A stretch of DNA of 64,000 nucleotides. Origin: Paragordius varius (lineage: Eukaryota; Nematomorpha). Position numbers and translations under genes: made by a program. Where the stretch lies: contig OZ176057.1 in assembly GCA_964247055.1 (NCBI GenBank), forward strand, positions 2,418,001 to 2,482,000, given 5' to 3'. Below, one piece after another: positions 38,206 through 48,600 of this stretch (the stretch's first letter is position 1; each line of letters opens with the position of its first letter). The notes under the pieces were generated by a model. It did not search any database. It saw nothing but the letters and a program-made list of their open reading frames with translations, and was not told where the DNA came from.

Positions 38206-40141
38206 TAAAAATGAATTGTAAGTTTCTCTAACCAATAAAACATTGTTTAACATTTGGGGTTAAATTGGTGCATAAACAGCCAAGAATAATTGTTTTTTTT
38301 TTGGCCCCTTTTAGAATCTGAAAATTATGGCATAAAGAATGGAGCTTTGGGGGGAGGAAATACATTAGCTTTTAATCCAGAATTCTCTATGAATAATACA
38401 AATAGCTTGGAAGATTGTTTTACTGAACATCATACCAAAAATGAGGCCAATGTTAATTTTACGACAAAAAATATCGCGAATAATGATGACTTTTTTTCTA
38501 AAACAATCGGCGGGGCAATAAAACTAAATCCTTGGTTATCACAACCGAATGTTAAAGCGCCATTAGAAAATAGAGCAGTAAGTTTATATATATTCCATTT
38601 ACAGTTCAAATTCACCCTTGAACAATTCAAATTTACCCTTGAACAATTCAAATTCACACTTAAAATAAATTATGTGTTTTCGTAAACTATTATAAATCTT
38701 TAACTATATAAAAAATATAACTTTATGGCATAGTTTATTATTTTTTCAGTATTATTTTAATTCAAAACAAAATTTTTATTTTTTAAAAACATATATAAAA
38801 TTATATAGGTAATTTTTTATCTCAAAATATAATATATTTTATTTGAGGGTGAATTCGAATTGTTCGCGGGTGAATTTGAATTGTTTAAGAGTAAATTTGA
38901 ATTGTAAATGGTATACTAAATTACAATAAAAATAGAATTATACGGACAAACAGTAAAGATAAAGGGGAATATTATGAAACTCATTTTTTCTTACTTTTGA
39001 ATAACATTCATAGTTGACATAATTAATTTTGTTATCAAGAAAGATAATATATTACTTTGGGCAATATTAAACAACAATGGCAAAGTTTTAAAAAAGTACA
39101 GCAGTCCCTTGAAGATAACATTTGTCTTTATATAATCTTACGTTTTGTCCTGTTTTCTTCATAAAATTTTTATTTAATTTTGTTGCTAATAATGATAGAT
39201 TGTGCCCACAAACATGCCAATACTTAGTATGGATATAAATAATGCCTCACTTTTTTCCAATAACAACGCAATATATTCTGCCGGTTTTTTAAATAATCTT
39301 ACGACAACTACCTTACACGATAATAAACTGTGCGAAAATCAATCCAAAAATTTCATGATAACCAATAAAAAGGATGACATAAATAGGTTTATGTATGAAA
39401 ATCTAAATAATAGCACCCTTAGTCCGACTCAACAAGCCGATATACTAAAGGTTCGAATGGACGAAATAAAGGCAGTCCTTCAACAAATGGAAGTGGTATA
39501 TATATAAATCAATTTTTACTATTGACGAAGGATTGATTCAACAACTTATCATGTCATTTAGTATTTTTAGTTTAAATTTGTAATTTTGCATATCGATTTT
39601 CAGTTAATTTCCAATTTAAGTTTTGTTTATCATCATTACACGGAAAACAGTTGTTAATATACTAAGGTTTATAATTTTACGCATTCAGTATAAAAATTGG
39701 TTTTCTAATTATTCAGTATAACCAGAGTTTTTAAATTTTGATATTTTAAATGGTTAATAGGAGATATTTGGTTACAATTCCGTTGTCATATATGACATTT
39801 TTTATTTTATTAGTTGCATATTTAGTTTGCCTATGTATTTTTTCCTCATAATTTTGACATGTAACTAATAAAATAACGAAAGTATATTAAATTTTCGTTT
39901 AGCTATTTAAAATAATCAAATAATGTATTTTGTAATAAAGTATGTGCATGATTTATTATTTAAAAGTTTTTTTTATTATCAGTTTTGATGGTTATATCAA
40001 TACATAATCAATAGTTACTATAATGCCATGTTTATTAAAAATTTCCGTATATTCATTTAGGCTCTAAATACAGTTCAATCTACGAATGTCGCAAATTTAA
40101 CACCAATAACCACTTTAAGCTCCAATGTGCAAAACTTTTAA
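28207..40141 (+). CDS. unk: Unkempt homologue, CCCH zinc-finger mRNA-binding translational regulator
   Basis: Seventeen exons: 28207-28328, 28610-28890, 29441-30037, 30119-30344, 30495-30934, 30998-31106, 31726-31913, 32853-32895, 33360-33472, 34731-34866, 35937-36054, 36559-36643, 36765-37400, 37717-37830, 38315-38577, 39199-39495, 40061-40141. All phases agree: 1282 residues plus TAA (human UNK about 810). All six CCCH fingers are visible. First cluster: EQCQLFLKHKCNRHRPYTCFYWHF, YCATYDEATGLCPTGDTCPFLH, CVHETDTRGFCVKNGVHCAFAH. Second cluster: CTKPPRLCRQGYACPAYH, CPIVKHGDEW to CSYCH, CNDMIQTGYCPRGPFCAFAH. Unkempt binds UAG and U-rich mRNA motifs in the cytoplasm and represses translation. 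The linker between clusters (exons 3-9) is swollen with Asn/Ser/Gln runs, including (AAT)n-coded Asn at 30579-30606. The C-terminus has a short helix-like IKAVLQQMEVALNTVQ but no RING. Identity is very sure; exons 4, 8 and 14-17 are less constrained. Confidence 0.94.
32226..32399. mobile_element. Family B palindromic MITE, unk intron 7
   Basis: TACAGTATTTAATGGTTGCTTA at the left; TTTTTCCATACACTACTGTGTTG, GCAACCATTAAAATTCA and ATACTGTA at the right. Part of the left arm is scrambled. Confidence 0.7.
32659..32789. mobile_element. Short hAT-type MITE, unk intron 7
   Basis: CAGGGGTGTCCAAC at the left and GTTGGACATCCTTG at the right. Eight-base flanks TTTTAGAA and TTATAGAA differ at one base, fitting the 8-bp target copy of hAT elements. 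131 bp, no coding. Confidence 0.75.
34249..34495. mobile_element. Family E palindromic MITE, unk intron 9
   Basis: CAGTCATGTAACCTTTATTTTA, GGTAAAGAATGAAAAAAACA and GAGCTCTATGGTG, then the inverse (ATAGAGCTCTTG, CCATTCTATACC, AAAAAAGGATACATGACT). A loose 3' piece (GATACATGACTATATAATA) recurs at about 34640-34677, 50 bases before the exon-10 acceptor. Confidence 0.75.
35550..35862 (-). mobile_element. Family A MITE in unk intron 10, antisense
   Basis: TACCATTTACAGTTC at the left and GAATTGTAAATGGTA at the right. The core is reversed (TTAAAAATTACCTATATTC). A (TA)n run follows. Confidence 0.8.
36055..36380 (+). repeat. 90-bp tandem repeats copying the unk exon-11 5' splice site
   Basis: From the donor of exon 11 (GAG/GTAAAGGGCAAAAAATTAGG) two exact-period 90-bp units follow (36055-36144, 36145-36234), then a longer diverged one from 36235. 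Units end in TTTCAGAG or TTCAGAG before GTCAAGGGC or GTAAAGGGC. At about 36363 AATTTCATCCAGAGGTAAAAGG copies the last 15 exon bases plus the donor. All lies inside intron 11. Confidence 0.85.
37932..38075. mobile_element. Family E MITE with internal deletion, unk intron 14
   Basis: A full left arm (TACAGTCATGTATCC through GAGCTCTATGGTATT), then only a short remnant of the right arm (AAGACTGTA). Confidence 0.65.
38151..38203. repeat. (TA)n microsatellite, unk intron 14
   Basis: About 26 TA units in a row, 110 bases before the exon-15 acceptor. Confidence 0.9.
38591..38914 (+). mobile_element. Family A MITE in unk intron 15, sense
   Basis: Starts ATTCCATTTACAGTTC 13 bases after the donor at 38578 and ends GAATTGTAAATGGTA. 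The core GGCATAGTTTATTATTTTTTCAG is in the sense direction. Confidence 0.8.
38922..39165. mobile_element. Family D palindromic MITE, unk intron 15
   Basis: TACAATAAAAATAGAATTATACGGACAAACAG at the left (in part), and TTTGTCTTTATATAATC with TTACGTTTTGTCC at the right, 30 bases before the exon-16 acceptor. Confidence 0.55.
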
Positions 40142-41659
40142 GAAGAAATTGATTAAATGTTTACGAGGCTAACTTATAAACAGTATTATTAATATATTTT
40201 TTTCATTATATTTTGACAATTATATAACACGCATCATACATTGTCAACAAAAAAAGGAATCTTGTGCGTTTTTGCTACTTAATTTTTTTACAAATGTTTT
40301 TGATTATTTACTACAGTATTACAGTTTTTGAGAACCTTCTCTCATTTCAAAAGTATTAACGTTTCCAATTATATTCCTTATTTGATATGTTCAATGCAAT
40401 ACAAAACTTGAATTTACAATTTGTACCTTATTATATAAATCATTTACTAATCACTTTTCATATTTTTACTTGATAACTTTTTAGAATTCAATAACTATTA
40501 TAACCATTAGTAATTATATAGGAATATAGATTAACTTGTGTTAGTTTTGCATTTATCATTGTATACCGTGTTCAACTAAATTTTTATTAGCTCTTAGTTA
40601 CTGACTAAAAAAATTTAATTCTTCATTTCTATCTCATCTTTTAAACTATTCCCTAAGATTTTTTAGGTTAGCTGGATTGATTTAGAATGCGTAACCAAAT
40701 ATTTAGTTATAATTTTGTTTGGAACTAGACACACACTACACACTATGTTCATTTTATTTGAAATTTTTAAATATATACATATATCTAACAAAAAAACAAT
40801 TATTAATATGTATGGAGATGTAATATCGAACGGAATTTATAGGATATTTATGACTTAACATGTAATAAAATTAACAAATTTTTAGTCTAGCTCTGCCCAC
40901 AATAAATGAAATAAATTTTAGCTAATCTTACATTATTCTTCATATTATTATTATTTTGTACACATATATATGACTTTAGCTAATATGCGCCCTATTTTCA
41001 TGTATACTGTCCTATATCCCGATATTTACAATCAATATTTTTATTTACGGTATGAATTAAAATACATTGCTGGTTTTTTCATTCAATATTGATAGATGTC
41101 GGCATTCACAGTAAAGAAAAATATTCTTGACATAAAATTATACATTTTTTCGCCATTTTCCTACTATTAGTCAATAATTATTATTCTCTTTGATGTGCCT
41201 GCTATCATCGGATTATATTTAATATAAAAAAACTAGTAATGTATTTCATACATCTAAACTGTAAATCGAATATATGTATAGTTTTATGTAACACTGGATT
41301 TATATATTTTAGTTTTTTTATAAACAAACCACCCATATTTTACTATTGTGATATTTTTGATTGTACAAAATTATTATAATTAACACCATGTTGTGTAATT
41401 ATTTTTTTTGCAAAATTATTTTCCAAAAAACTCACTTTTTTCCTCTCTCTCTTTTAGCATTTTCACAATTTCATTCTTGTATATATTGCATGCAGTATTT
41501 TATTTCGTCCATCGTTGTGCTTTTTTCATTCATTGTACAAATTAACTACGCATTTTATTTTATGCTAACCCCACACCTTTCATTCAATGTATACTAATTT
41601 GCTTTGCTTGGTGTTTTATTAACTATACCTTTAATAAATAAATGAATAATAATAAAAAT
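40142..41659. other. Region 3' of unk, no gene seen
   Basis: No RING-coding exon or other exon found. AATAAA occurs at 40901-40906 but I cannot tell whether unk uses it. A family F MITE lies at 41046-41263. Open frames here (for example 41361-41597) have no family features. Confidence 0.5.
41046..41263. mobile_element. Family F palindromic MITE, 3' of unk
   Basis: TACGGTATGAATTAAAATACATTGCTGG at the left (in part) and AACTAGTAATGTATTTC with CATCTAAACTGTA at the right; middle AATTATTATTCTCTTTG. Like the 23.7- and 45.8-kb copies. Confidence 0.5.
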
Positions 41660-42480
41660 ATACCATTTACAGTTTAGACTTTAGATTAACCCTTGTACAA
41701 TTCAAATTCACCTTCAAACAATACTAATTCACCCTAAAAAACCATTGTGTTTTCGAACTTATATAACTCATTATTAATCTATATATTTATAAAAATGGAA
41801 AATGCTGGCTTTGTGATCTGTTTCTGAAATCGGTAAACCCATTCAAATCCAAATATCGAAAAAATATAATCCTTAAAGAATGCCCCGACAATAGCTTCAC
41901 CCTTTTTTGAATTAGGCCCCCAGCTCAGTTCCACACCGTGTAAAAACCGGTTTTTTTTATTTGAGACAATTTTCCGGAAAACGGTTGGACCATTCAATTT
42001 CAAATATGATTTTTGTTTACTTATTTTCGATTGCGCCGAACATTGTCGGCTCACTTTTTTAATTTAAGCCTTCTTTCCCTCCCCCCATAAAATGCCTTTG
42101 TTTAAAAAAACAAAGTCCACAAAAATAATTTTTTGTATCTATTTTTCGCCCAAGTAAACAATATATTAGTATAAATGCACCGTTTTGAAATTTCTATGAG
42201 ATCATAGTTATTAAATAATGTTTCGAAATAATCCACATATGTGGATCATTTTATTGTCCCTTTTTCAAATAGTACCCCCACCCCCAGAAGTCCGAATGAC
42301 TTACTCGGGCTGCGTAGCACGAGATTTACGCTAGTATGAAATATTTTTATGGCATAGTTTTTTATTATCTTTTCAGTATTATTTTAATTTTTTAACAAAA
42401 TTTTATCTTTTAAAAATCATAAGTAATTTTTAATTTTAAAAAACACATAATTTATTTGAGGGTGATTATTGTAAAATAAA
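41660..42480 (+). mobile_element. Family A MITE interrupted by a Helitron-like element
   Basis: The left part is TACCATTTACAGTTTAG to AACTCATTATTAA (41777). The right part resumes at 42335 with TATGAAATATTTTTATGGCATAG and decays near 42475. The join restores the normal core ATTAATATGAAATAT, so the gap is a clean insertion. Confidence 0.85.
41778..42334 (+). mobile_element. Helitron-like non-autonomous element, precise insertion
   Basis: 557 bp, starting TCTATATATTTATAA and ending ACGCTAG, placed between A (41777) and T (42335) with no target duplication. A hairpin of CTCGGGCT type lies just before the end. TC start, CTRR end, 3' hairpin and A/T target are the Helitron hallmarks. The host MITE gives the empty-site proof. 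Confidence 0.88.
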
Positions 42481-43865
42481 TGTTATATATAGATATATAT
42501 ATACCAGGGTTTCAAGCGATTCCGCTGGCTTTTGCACAGTTAAAATAGGTAAAATTAATATTAGTAAATCATTATTATAGTTGTCATATTTTTCGAAACT
42601 TAGGATAATCTTGAACCAGGCTGCAGAAGCAAAAATTCTTTGTATCTGGTATTTATTATCGATCAAAAACTAGAAAAAAAGTTTACATATTTATAAATTT
42701 AATAATTAAACAAAAATTTAATATTAGAAAAGAATATTAACTGTTATAAAAGAGAATTTTATTCTCTATCCATTTAAATATATGAAAACAGGATAAATTG
42801 AAATAATACGGACAAAACATAAGAAAAACAAGACAATTCTTTTTAAAAGACAACCATACTTTTCCCTAATTTTTCCTTTTAGGAAATCATAATTACAATC
42901 GTCGTGAAATAAACACATATTTGATTGTATTAATAAATTTACATGTCTATTGCACACTCTGCACAATGAATTATTTTAAAATACCAAAGTATAAAAAGTG
43001 TGGGTTTGTCTTTTGAAAAAATTATCTTTATACGTTTTCGTATAATTTCAATTTTATTGTAATTTACCCATATAATGGTTTATTATAAAAATTGATTTTT
43101 TAAATAGTGCTCTATAGAAATTATTGAGGTTCGACCCATTTATATAGGATATCATGATATATATTTCATCGGAATAATTGCGTACAAGGGTATTATAAAA
43201 CATTTAAGAATAGTTTTCACATTTAGAAATATTATTATAATTTCATTTTTTGCTCTCGCTTCAATTAAACCGAAATTCAAAAATGTCCAATATATGAGGT
43301 GGTTCTAGAGTTGATTTTTTTGACATACATATAAATAGTGATGATATAATTTAACAAAATAATCAATTTATTTTACTTTCTTTTTTATTAAAATAACATT
43401 TGTATAAATTAAAATATTTAAGATTAACTCATAATGTTTTTTGCTTATTATTATATATTGAAGCATGTAACTCTGGTGCACATATTTTAAGATGGCTTTC
43501 ACAGAGGCAGCCCTTCAATATAGTATGTGCGGTGAGCGATTAACTTGGAATTCTAGTATAACTCATAAACTCTTAGTAAAATTGATAATTTACATTAAGT
43601 TTACAAAGAATTAGTGTTATAATAGGTGTGCATTTTACAGTTTTATGTTTAAAAGCTAATAAAGTATTTAGGCATGCTCATATATATGAATAGGCATTAT
43701 TTTTTTGATAATTATTATCTTAAATGCAAAAGGATTTAAAGTAATTTATCAATATAATTCAGAAATGGAAAACAATTGTAAATATATTTTGCCAATATTT
43801 TTTGACATTTAATCCAACTAGTTTCTAGGATATAAAACATTTAATTAAATAAAATCAAGAGATAT
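42481..43865. other. Gene-free stretch with a decayed family D MITE
   Basis: A family D remnant runs about 42786-43060 (ATACGGACAAAACATAAG to TTTTCGTATAATTTCAATTTT). Near 42490-42660 the minus strand shows short coding-like pieces with weak splice signals, too slight to call. Nothing else recognised. Confidence 0.45.
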
Positions 43866-44894
43866 GGGGTAGGGTGATAAAAAATATTTTTTGACTTGAC
43901 TTGAAATTTTCAAGTCATGGCTTGCTTTCATGTGATAAAAAAAATTTAACATTAGGGCACTTAAGTCAAGCGAGAAAACTTGATAAGGAGGTGATAAAAA
44001 ATCATATGTTCAAGTAAAACTTAAAGATTTTGCAAGTGTGGTGTGGGGCACACTTGACAGATTTAAAAATATGGATAAAATTATTTTGGGAATTATTTAT
44101 GTGCAAAATTTAGGTTTTATATGTAATTCAAACCTTTATTAATTCTATAAATTGTTAATTTGATAAATTTTGGCTAATTAATCTATTCATTGGGTGGATA
44201 CAAAAGAGGATAAACTTATAGAAAAACTCTGCTAATATTAAATAACATGGCACATAAAAATATGCTAAATATATCGATTCTGTGACCGCAAAAAAAATTG
44301 GATTCTCGAAAATTTCTTAAATTAATAATTAAATATTTATTTTGTGATTTCAATTCATTTATTAAAAGCAAAACTTCACTTTTATACAATATAAAGAATT
44401 TCTTTCATCATAAATTTATTTCGTATGTAATGTTTATAATCAATTAAAAATAATTATGTTATATTGTATAAACATCTTCCCATTATATTTGCAAATGGAC
44501 TCCAACAAAATGTAGTGTGATAAAGAAATGGAAAGTGTTTTAAGGGCGAATGGTTTCATTAATCTAAAAATTATTACCATGCTCCATATTTAAAAAAATT
44601 CTATAATATTAAATAAGATACTTGCCAATGTTTTATGAAAAAGGTCATTAAATGCATATTGTATTAATTTATCTTTTCATGCCTTATTTCATAAATTTTG
44701 GCTGAAAATGATCAAAATAATTTCTGTAAAATTCGAATTGGGTGGCAAAAAAATGTTACATTCATAAGCTAAAGACTTGACTTAAGTGTTTTTTATCACC
44801 GATCTTCAAGTGTACACATGCTGGCTTAGGTAAACTTGCTCAACTTGCCACGCTTGACTTACAAGTCAAGTGCGACTTTTTATTCACCCCACCC
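43866..44894. mobile_element. Family H non-autonomous DNA element, second copy
   Basis: GGGGTAGGGTGATAAAAAATA at the left and TCACCCCACCC at the right, with the same ACTTGACTTG-rich ends and interior landmarks (TTGATAAGGAGGTGATAAAAA, TGGGTGGATACAAAAGAGG) as 18912-19864 and in the same direction. It abuts a Helitron 3' piece. Confidence 0.7.
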
Positions 44895-45270
44895 AATTTT
44901 CCGGAGAACGTGTTGGACGATTCAATTTCAAATATGATTTTTGTTTAGTTATTTCCGTTGCGCCGAACATAGTCGTCTCGCTTTTTTAATTTAGACCTTT
45001 TTACCCGTTCCCCCCGTAATATGCCATTTTTTAAAAAAACAAAGTCCATAAAAATAATTTTTTGAATCTATTTTTCGCCCAAGTAAACAATATATTAGTC
45101 TGAATGCACCGTTTTGAAATTCCTATGAAATCGTAGCTATTAAATAATGTTTCGAAATAACACATATGTGGATCATTTTATTGTCCCTTTTTTTCAAATA
45201 GCCGCCCTTCCTCCCCCCAGAAGTCCGAAGGATTTCCTCGGGCTGCGTAGCAGCACGAGATTTACGCTAA
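44895..45270 (+). mobile_element. Helitron-like element, 3' fragment
   Basis: Enters mid-element at AATTTTCCGGAGAACGTG and keeps the complete 3' end: GAAGTCCGAAGG, CTCGGGCTGCG, GCAGCACGAG, ACGCTAA before T. The 5' part is missing at the junction with the family H element. It marks the outer edge of inverted arm B. Confidence 0.7.
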
Positions 45271-45678
45271 TATGTTATAATTAAATAGCTTTTTTAACAA
45301 ATGTGGATATTAAACCATAAAAAAATTTATTTGTGAACCAAGGAACCATTGACGGTTTTGGTTTTGATCCCTAGCTGGCTAAAAAAATAAGTACAATAAA
45401 GATGGTGGTTTTAATCAAGAAAATATAAGTAACAGTTATATTCATAAGATTATTATGCTTTAAGAAATCATACCAACATCTATTTGAAAAAATGATATAA
45501 TGAATGATTGAACAATTGATAATAAAATAAAACGGGAAAATATCATATATTTTCTATATACCTGGAAGGATTTTGGATCTTAACATATATTTTATATAAC
45601 TATACACATAAATTTTTCCCATCATTATGTTTAATTTTTATTTAGTTTTTTTTCCTCCTAAGATTAATTAGTTAAAAT

Positions 45679-48600
45679 ATGCGCATTTGTTTACAAAAAT
45701 TTCTTTTTTGTTTCCCGCTTAGAGTTGGAGCGATTCTGACGGCATACGTCACCCTGGTAATTTATAACAATTATAAAATATTTTTTTTAAAAATACAGTT
45801 TAAGTAATTTTACATTGCTGGTTTTTCATTGAATAATGCTGCCAGATGGCACAAACAGCAAAGAAGCTTTAATATTGGCGAAAAAACTACAGCCAATAAT
45901 ACCCTTTGTTCTGAGCTATCTGGAAAAAATCACTAAAAAAACAAGCAATGTATATTAAACTTTTACTGTAACACATGGAAAGTAAACTAATATGCATACT
46001 TTTTTCAATATTCAAGCGAATTTGTCAACAAATTAATTTTTTAAATGTTTAACATTTAAATACAACACATTCATTTTCGTCCTTTGATTCAAATTGGGAT
46101 AGTTAAATACCCCAGGCCTGTTTAAAATTAAATTCTTCAAAAAATATGGAGGAATCGAAACTATGGCAAAATTTTGCACTTATATAACATTAATAAACCG
46201 AAATATATAAAAATATTTATTCAAAAATACAAGATATTACTTATTTTAAGCTAAAATTGAAAGGTAAAAATTTGGTCTTTGTAACATGTGAGCACTAGTA
46301 AAATTGAAGAATAATACAAAATAAACCGCTTTTTCTATTTCTATCAATGTTAGATGTAATTTAAATAAAAAATTAGCTTTATTTTTACCCTTAAAATTAA
46401 ATGAGAACGATATTTTGCAAAAATTTGTAAAATAAAAATGGCGTAGAAGCAGTTTGACATGGAACTTTTTAAAAAAAAATTTTATTTAGATATTTTGGCA
46501 TATTTATATAATTTTTATTAGGATAGAAGCATAATTTAATTGGGACCGTTTCCTTCAGTAGTTTTTTAAAAACCTTAAATCAAATCTAGTCTGGGTTATT
46601 TAGATACCCCAATTTGAATCGAAGTGTTAATATGAATTTTTTTATTGCAGTAACGAGAGCTATTATTATAGGCATTTCCGTTATTATAAATGGGTAAAAG
46701 GGGTTTAAAATTGCATATGTATTGCATGCATGAGATTTTTTATTTCATTCTTTATAAATTTTAATAAACACTTTCCAAAATTTTTTAATAATATACCTAA
46801 TGAAAGCGAAAAATATCATATATGGCAACAATCTAAATCAGTGATACTCAAACCGCGGCCCGCGGGCCGCATGCGGCCCTAAGAGTGCCTTAAAATTGCC
46901 CTATGACCATATTGATACTTAAATTATTTTTTTAACAAAAATTTTTTTCAATTATTTTAATATTGATTTATTTTCTTTAGATTTAATTTTGGTAGTCTTT
47001 ATTTTTTACCCAATTCGAAATGTAAATTTTTTTTCCATGATTTCAAAATTTTGGCACACGTTGATTCTGTATTCTATTTTCTTTTCTTTGAAATTTTTAT
47101 TGCATTCCTTTTTTGTATTTTAACAAGCCTTTCTCAACTTGCATATACATATTCATTTCATTGCTATCCTGCATCATTTTTTATAACTCATTCCCATTAA
47201 TTATTTTTCAAATCAACATCATTAAATTTCGATCTGTTTTTTTAATAATTCAAATTATATTCCAATTTTTTTGAAAAAGATTTACATAACATTTAAACAT
47301 AAATTCAAAGGATGACATCTAATGCTAAAAAACGTAATTTATCCGATGAATATCGCTCCTTAAAAAAAAGAATGGGAAGAAAAATTCTTTGTCGTTTTAG
47401 TAAAAATGTTGGTATCTGCCTTATATGTAAGAGCAACTTAAAAAATACAATATTGAAAAACATACAATTGAAATATACAAAGGATTTATTCCTCTGTTGA
47501 AAAACATATAATTTACAAAATATTTTATCCTTTCAATGCTATTCATAAAACTTGATTTCACATGTAAAAGATATATCCTTCAATTCAGTAATTAAAACAG
47601 TTGTTGATATACTTAACCACATCCGTAGCAGAGAATTCAACTGCCGTAAATTCAAAAACCTTCTGAAAGATATCCACAGTGAGTTTGATTATATTACATT
47701 GTACACCGCTGTGAGATGGCTAAGCCTTAGCAAAGTATTAAATAGATATTTTGTTTTAAGATATCTATTATTCATAAAAGATAACAGAAAGTTTGACGAG
47801 GAAATTAATAGTGACATATGGTGGGTTTTATTATCCTACCTTTGCGACATTACTCATAAACTTTTTTAATACGTCGTCAAATTAAAAAATTAATAATATA
47901 AACTAGATTTTATAAAATAAAACACTCCAATATTTTCCTGAAGAAAATATGGAATTTACCGCGGAGATTAATTTAATAATAAATCACATAACATTTTTAT
48001 CCAATGTTATAATCAGATTTCAAAAATTAAAATATATAAAAATTGCTTAAAACTCGCTGAAAATCCATGGCATATGAATATATTCAATATTAAACAACTT
48101 GAGCATTTCGGTTTTGATCAGGCGCATATCATTGAAGACTTCGTAGGTTATAAAAATTCCAATTTGGATATTTAAAGAGAAGCGTAGAGAAGAAAGATAT
48201 GTAGAGTTTCGGTGAGATGTCCCAAATAAATATGAAAAAAATTTTCTCAAATTATCCTAACTCTTTTTGCCTCAACTTATACGTGCGAGACGTTATATTC
48301 AAAAATAAAATATGTCAAGAATACATACAGAAACTGCTTAACCGATGATCATATGGACGACGTATAAAGATTGGCTCATGAGGGTAAACCAAATTTGTCA
48401 AAAAATATTGGTTAATATCGAAATAAAAATTGTATCAAAATATTTTATTTTTTTAAACTAAATGGTAAACCAGTTTCTAGCTGGATTTACATGCGATCCG
48501 CAAAAAATTCATTGTGCTGATTTAGAGTATAAATATATGCATATGTGTTAAATAATATTTGCCATTATAAGGTTCATGGCCCTAGAAAAAAATATATATT

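Noticed and set aside
41361-41597. 78-residue Phe/Ile-rich frame 3' of unk
   Set aside because: AT-rich noise with no start context, signal, splice site or family pattern; also not the missing RING.
42466-42966. Minus-strand short frames (SAAWFKIILS, PAESLETL) with weak splice signals, possible exons
   Set aside because: No family likeness, phases could not be joined, and the second frame lies in a decayed family D MITE.
48047-48250. Minus-strand 67-residue frame
   Set aside because: It is the antisense of the hAT transposase C-terminal remains (plus strand reads KLAENPWHMNIFNIKQLEHF).
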